A DNA stretch of 64,000 nucleotides, from positions 1-64,000 of the forward strand of contig BQMJ01000073.1 of the NCBI GenBank assembly GCA_025991245.1, in the 5' to 3' direction. Shown here piece by piece: positions 60,409 through 64,000 of the stretch. The notes under the pieces were generated by a model that worked only from the letters and a program-made list of their open reading frames with translations, had not been told where the DNA came from and searched no databases. The translations under genes and the position numbers were made by a program. This DNA is from Galdieria partita (Eukaryota > Rhodophyta > Bangiophyceae > Galdieriales > Galdieriaceae). Positions within the stretch are counted from its first letter, which is position 1; every line of letters starts with the position of its first letter.

Positions 60409-62295
60409 CTATTCTACAGGCCGACTATCATGACGATAATTATTTCCCAAACTTATTCCTCTTTTCCTTCTAGGCAATCTACTTGAATGTCTTTTGGGTT
60501 GCGCATGCCAAATAAAGTTCTTTCCTTCTTCATTTCTACATCTCTCCTCATCTGTCAATTCAGTGGAAGTATCAATGGTCGCTAAAGCATTCAATAGACG
60601 ATTTTCATCTATGAATGGAATCAACACAATGGCTTCCCATGAATTTCTTTTTCCATTCAAGTCAACTTCAAAGTCTGGCGGATAATATTCATTCAAAGGA
60701 GACAAATCGCTAATCATTAAATTACGAAGTGGTTCTGGTAGAAAGGAAGAACTTTCTGGAGGAAGAACTGCCAGTAACTGAGTAAGCGGACGAAAAGGAT
60801 GTCCTTGTTCAAACTCTACTCGCATTTCTTCCAAATGAACCATATCGGAAGCCAAAGGAGCATAAAAACTGGGATAAAACCACTTCCAACTAGGACATCC
60901 TTGATAATAGTACTGAAGAATAAAGTGAAGTCCTTCATAATACTTTTGACAAAGTTCTCCAACTCTATAAGGCTCTTCTTCCATTCGAATACCCAATTTA
61001 CTGCGATAATAATAACTTTTGTATTCATCTCCTAAGAACCCGGGTTCATTTTCTTCCACAGCTCGATACTGAAAGTATGCTCTTTCTGCTTTTGAAACTT
61101 GTTGAAGAAACCATTCCGTTCTCTTTGGATGAATACGATGTCTCTCGGTCAAGTAACCACCCATTCGTGGAAGTAATGACTTGTATACTGCAAACATCAC
61201 ATTCAATGCTCCTGTATTGATGTCTAAATGAGGCAAATTGGGTAAAAAGTCATTCCCTACAAAGATACACATAAAAACAAAGTCATCCACCACTCGTTCC
61301 AGGTCATAAGAAAAAGGCAACTGAGTATCTCCCAAAGGTTTGAATTCCAGATATAGCATATCTCTCAAAAGAGCCAACTGCAAAAAATGAAACTCTTCAA
61401 AAAAGAATCTTGGCTTATTAGCTTCTCCATCCTTCTTTTGTATAACATACTTCTCACGAAGCAATGAGAAATGAGGAAAGTGAGTTACCAAACCTAGCAT
61501 AATCAAATCGGCATCTAAGCCATATAAACAATGTTTTCTCTCGGTCCACTCCTTATCCTCTGCATGAGTACGAATAAAGTCCATAATCTTGTGTTCTCCT
61601 TCGCCAGGAACATCAGGACCTGAAAATATAATATCACATCCTTGTTGCCAAGCAGGGTCATGAGTTATCATAAAAGAAATCCAATCCTTAAAACGTTTAC
61701 TCAATACGTGCATAAACTCAGTTCCAGGTGTGATGCAGTTGGAGTCAAAACGACTAGAGCTCTTTATTTCTTCACCTCGTTCAATGGCCTTTACCTTTTT
61801 TTCAGTTGTTGTGCCAAAAACACCCAAAAATAACAAACCTCTGCTAATGCTCTTTCTGCATCTTTGGCACTTCGGAAACGACGACTACGTTGCTGGTTCA
61901 TCTTGGCACGAGGAGCTACTCCATCCACTGCCAGAAACAACAATTTTTTGGGCTTGACAATTCTATATAGTCTTTCACAACAAATATCAGAGAGTTGTCT
62001 TTTTGTAAAGAATATATGATACCTGTCTGTATACTCAAAAATACTGTCAAACATTTCCTCAACATTATTCCACACCAGCTGGATACTATTATTATTGTTA
62101 TTATTGTGAGTGCAAAGGTGAATGATTCCATTCATATCCAAATAAAAGTTATCAAACTCGTAATCTGTTTCCAGTTCTTGGTTGATAACAGGAAACCTTT
62201 CGGAAAGCCAACGATAGAACTTGGGAATTCCCTATTACAAGAGCATCAAGTTAGAAACTTCTTCAACTATAGCCGTTGGCGTCTTTCCGAACCAT
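60409..62295 (-). CDS. XRN2: 5'-3' exoribonuclease, XRN2/RAT1-like, short form
   Basis: Degrades uncapped RNA 5' to 3'. The first exon is the start codon alone (62295-62293); a ~60 nt intron follows, then GIPKFYRWLSERFPVINQEL, LDMNGIIHLCTH, VDGVAPRAKMNQQRSRRFRS, and, after a 46-nt intron, FDSNCITPGTEFMHVLSKRF, FSGPDVPGEGEHKIMDFIR, YGLDADLIMLGL, FVGNDFLPNLPHLDI. All acidic catalytic residues are present. It ends soon after the VDLNGKRNSWEAIVLIPFID segment with a basic tail (RHSSRLPRRKRGIS) at 60409. About 610 aa, much shorter than XRN1 and shorter than typical XRN2. The Asn run HNNNNNNS near residue 50 is unusual. Confidence 0.9.
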
Positions 62296-62599
62296 TGTTG
62301 AACTTGAAAAACAGCTATTCGTTATCACGCACACAAACAGGATGATGGCCAAAGGACTTTGAAACGAAGAGATAACAGAGAGATTCTTCCACAATCCTCA
62401 ATAGCAATTACAGCCATGAAAAGTGATCAAGTGATACACCTCAGCATTTCCTATTTCACCTAAAATAGATTGACATTCTTATTCGAGTGATATTGAAAAT
62501 GTTCTCTGAAACATATTTTGCCCATTGCGTGATTCATTTCAGACCTCCGCCGGAATCTTATTTGTCACAAAAAGTGTGAAGAGTTGTTAGCCAACACCA

Positions 62600-63562
62600 A
62601 TGGGTAAGGGAAAAAAACAGAAAGAGAAGAAGGTAGTCTCCCTGGCAGAATTCAATGCATCTATGGGACTAGACCCACTGAAGCCTTTAGAATTGCAGTC
62701 CCTACCTACTGCACCCAAAGGGTAGTTGTTGCAACTTGTTGAATGTACGCCTGCTAATTGTGTAAATAGGAATACATCTGAGAATCAAAGGGACTTTAGC
62801 AAAATGAGAAGGGAAGGTGGACGTGGTTTTAGGAAAGAAGAGGAAAGTGGAGAAGGAAGAAGGAGACCTATGGAAAGAAAAGAGACGAACGGTGTTAGAG
62901 ACTTGGATTGGTCACAAGCTCGCCAAGGAAAGCCATTAGAAAAGGAAGCTGACCTAAAAAGGAGAGCTCCAACAAGCAGAGATGTAGACTTTTCTTCTGC
63001 AAGACAGGGTTCTCAAGTAATAGGAGAAGATGCAGTGGAAGCAAATTTAAGGCATTTGGAAAAGAAAAGTGACCGACTCGTCGACCGAGATTTCGTACTT
63101 CGTCGTCGAGAAGTGGCTGATGAAGACTCGAAAGAAGAAAAGGATTTTTCTAACCTTCGAAATAGAGAACCGATTTCACAAGTTCAGAGGGACCGTAACT
63201 CGAGGGAAAGAGAAGTAGACTTTAGTTCTGTGCGTACAGGTGCTAGTGTGATTGAATCTGCGTCAGATTCTTTTCAACCTAAGAAGAATCGGGAAGTGGA
63301 CTTTGGTAACGTTCGAAGGACTGCCCGTCCCATTTCACAATCAGTCCACGATACTTCAGAGAGGAATTCCAGTGTTGACTTTTCCAACGCTCGCAGTGGA
63401 AGTCATGTTATAGCTTCAGTTACCGCGAGCCAAAATACCGAACTTGCTTCGGAAGACAACCAAGCTAAAGAACACAAACAAGACAGTAAACGGTCTTTAC
63501 GAAATAGACCTCAGGGTGGTTCAAGAGAAGTGGACTTTTCAAAACTTCGTATTCGGGAATAG
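62600..63562 (+). CDS. eIF4B-like translation factor with DFS-R repeats, no RRM
   Basis: Two exons, intron 62722-62769. The N-terminus MGKGKKQKEKKVVSLAEFNA with SLPTAPKG resembles the eIF4B start (KKKNKKGKTISLTDF and LPTAPR in human). The rest is a charged repeat protein with eight diverged copies of a (E/D)VDFSxxRxG motif: RDFSKMRREG, LDWSQARQGK, VDFSSARQGS, KDFSNLRNRE, VDFSSVRTGA, VDFGNVRRTA, VDFSNARSGS and VDFSKLRIRE, spaced about 25-45 residues apart. Yeast eIF4B (Tif3) has comparable DWxxAR repeats that bind the 40S subunit. The RRM found in animal and yeast eIF4B is absent. About 305 aa. The assignment is inference from these two features. Confidence 0.65.
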
Positions 63563-63942
63563 ACGTTTGATAAAAGACTCCATAGCAAGACCCACTCACT
63601 AAGAGAGAATATAAGAGAACGCTGAAGTGTCTTAGATGTACAGCTTCAGGACTCGTGATTGATTAACAGGTCAACGAAATGTCTATCAATAGCAGCAATA
63701 CTTAATAAGACTCAAAAGATGTCGTAATAAAATAAGCGCTTTGAGCCACTTTTTTTGGCGCGTAAACTCGAATACATTCGAAACCCCCAAAAGTAGTTCC
63801 GAACTTTACTTGGTCTATACAATGAAAATCGAGTCTTGCTTTTCTAACAAATTATAATAGAACGAATTGGAACTGGGCGAAACAACGGTCTTCTTGAACA
63901 AGTGCATCCACCTGAAAATGGTAACTGCACACACTTGACAGT
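63563..63942. other. Spacer between two convergent genes
   Basis: The 3' flank of the eIF4B-like gene and of the partial gene entering from the right edge. AATAAA-like words occur near 63727. No gene seen. Confidence 0.5.
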
Positions 63943-64000
63943 TTAGTTAAAGTGCCATTCTCTTCTACAGAGTGGACAGTGCTGTCGACTATTCAACCAT
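63943..64000 (-). CDS. 3' end of a gene cut by the window edge, possible RING finger
   Basis: The minus strand from the window edge reads RQHCPLCRREWHFN and then stops at 63943. CPLC followed by a basic and Trp-containing tail is typical of the last zinc pair of a RING or RING-H2 domain at a protein C-terminus. Only the last exon fragment is inside the window, so the family call is tentative. Confidence 0.4.
   Translation of the reverse strand, partial: WLNSRQHCPLCRREWHFN

Overview
The window looks like one chromosome end of a compact, AT-rich unicellular eukaryote, most likely a cyanidiophyte red alga of the Galdieria type. This is an inference from five traits: a TTAGGG-like telomere array at base 1, dense genes on both strands, spliceosomal introns mostly of 40-60 nt, plant-type families (an NCA1-like catalase chaperone, LSD1-type zinc fingers, mitochondrial formate dehydrogenase), and no prokaryotic signals. 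No database search was possible.

Layout. 1-540 is a telomere of mixed 10- and 11-base units. 540-5520 is a direct duplication of a ~2.5 kb subtelomeric unit; each copy carries decayed telomere-like stretches. 5.5-14.7 kb is AT-rich with no convincing intact gene, apart from coding scraps and two copies of a dispersed ~0.4-0.6 kb repeat; a third copy lies at 19.8 kb. 14.7-20.4 kb is a transition zone of uncertain or damaged genes, including a Crinkler/RHS-like P-loop NTPase. From 21 kb onward the sequence is ordinary dense euchromatin, broken only by a decayed nucleotide-sugar epimerase gene at 27.1-28.1 kb and a damaged short-chain dehydrogenase gene at 30.7-32.1 kb.

The gene-dense part encodes housekeeping functions. 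RNA and translation: the splicing helicases PRP28 and PRP2/DHX16, cap hypermethylase TGS1, a short XRN exonuclease, RNA polymerase subunit RPB5, ribosomal protein S6, an eIF4B-like factor and one tRNA-Ala. Metabolism: malate dehydrogenase, formate dehydrogenase, COQ5, ADP/ATP carrier, MRS2 magnesium channel and an AzgA-type purine permease. Protein fate and trafficking: an M16 metalloprotease, a USP48-like deubiquitinase, SNF7/CHMP4 and tubulin cofactor B. There are no operons in the bacterial sense, but spacing is extremely tight: several divergent pairs are 19-100 bp apart, one pair may overlap head to head, and one tandem pair appears to share an ATGA stop/start.

The most interesting items are the nested telomere-seeded subtelomeric repeats, the dispersed repeat with a partly shared reading frame, the epimerase pseudogene, the R-to-H change in the ADP/ATP carrier signature, the H-to-Y change in the HINT3-like triad, the RRM-less eIF4B-like repeat protein, and several unrecognised conserved-looking proteins.
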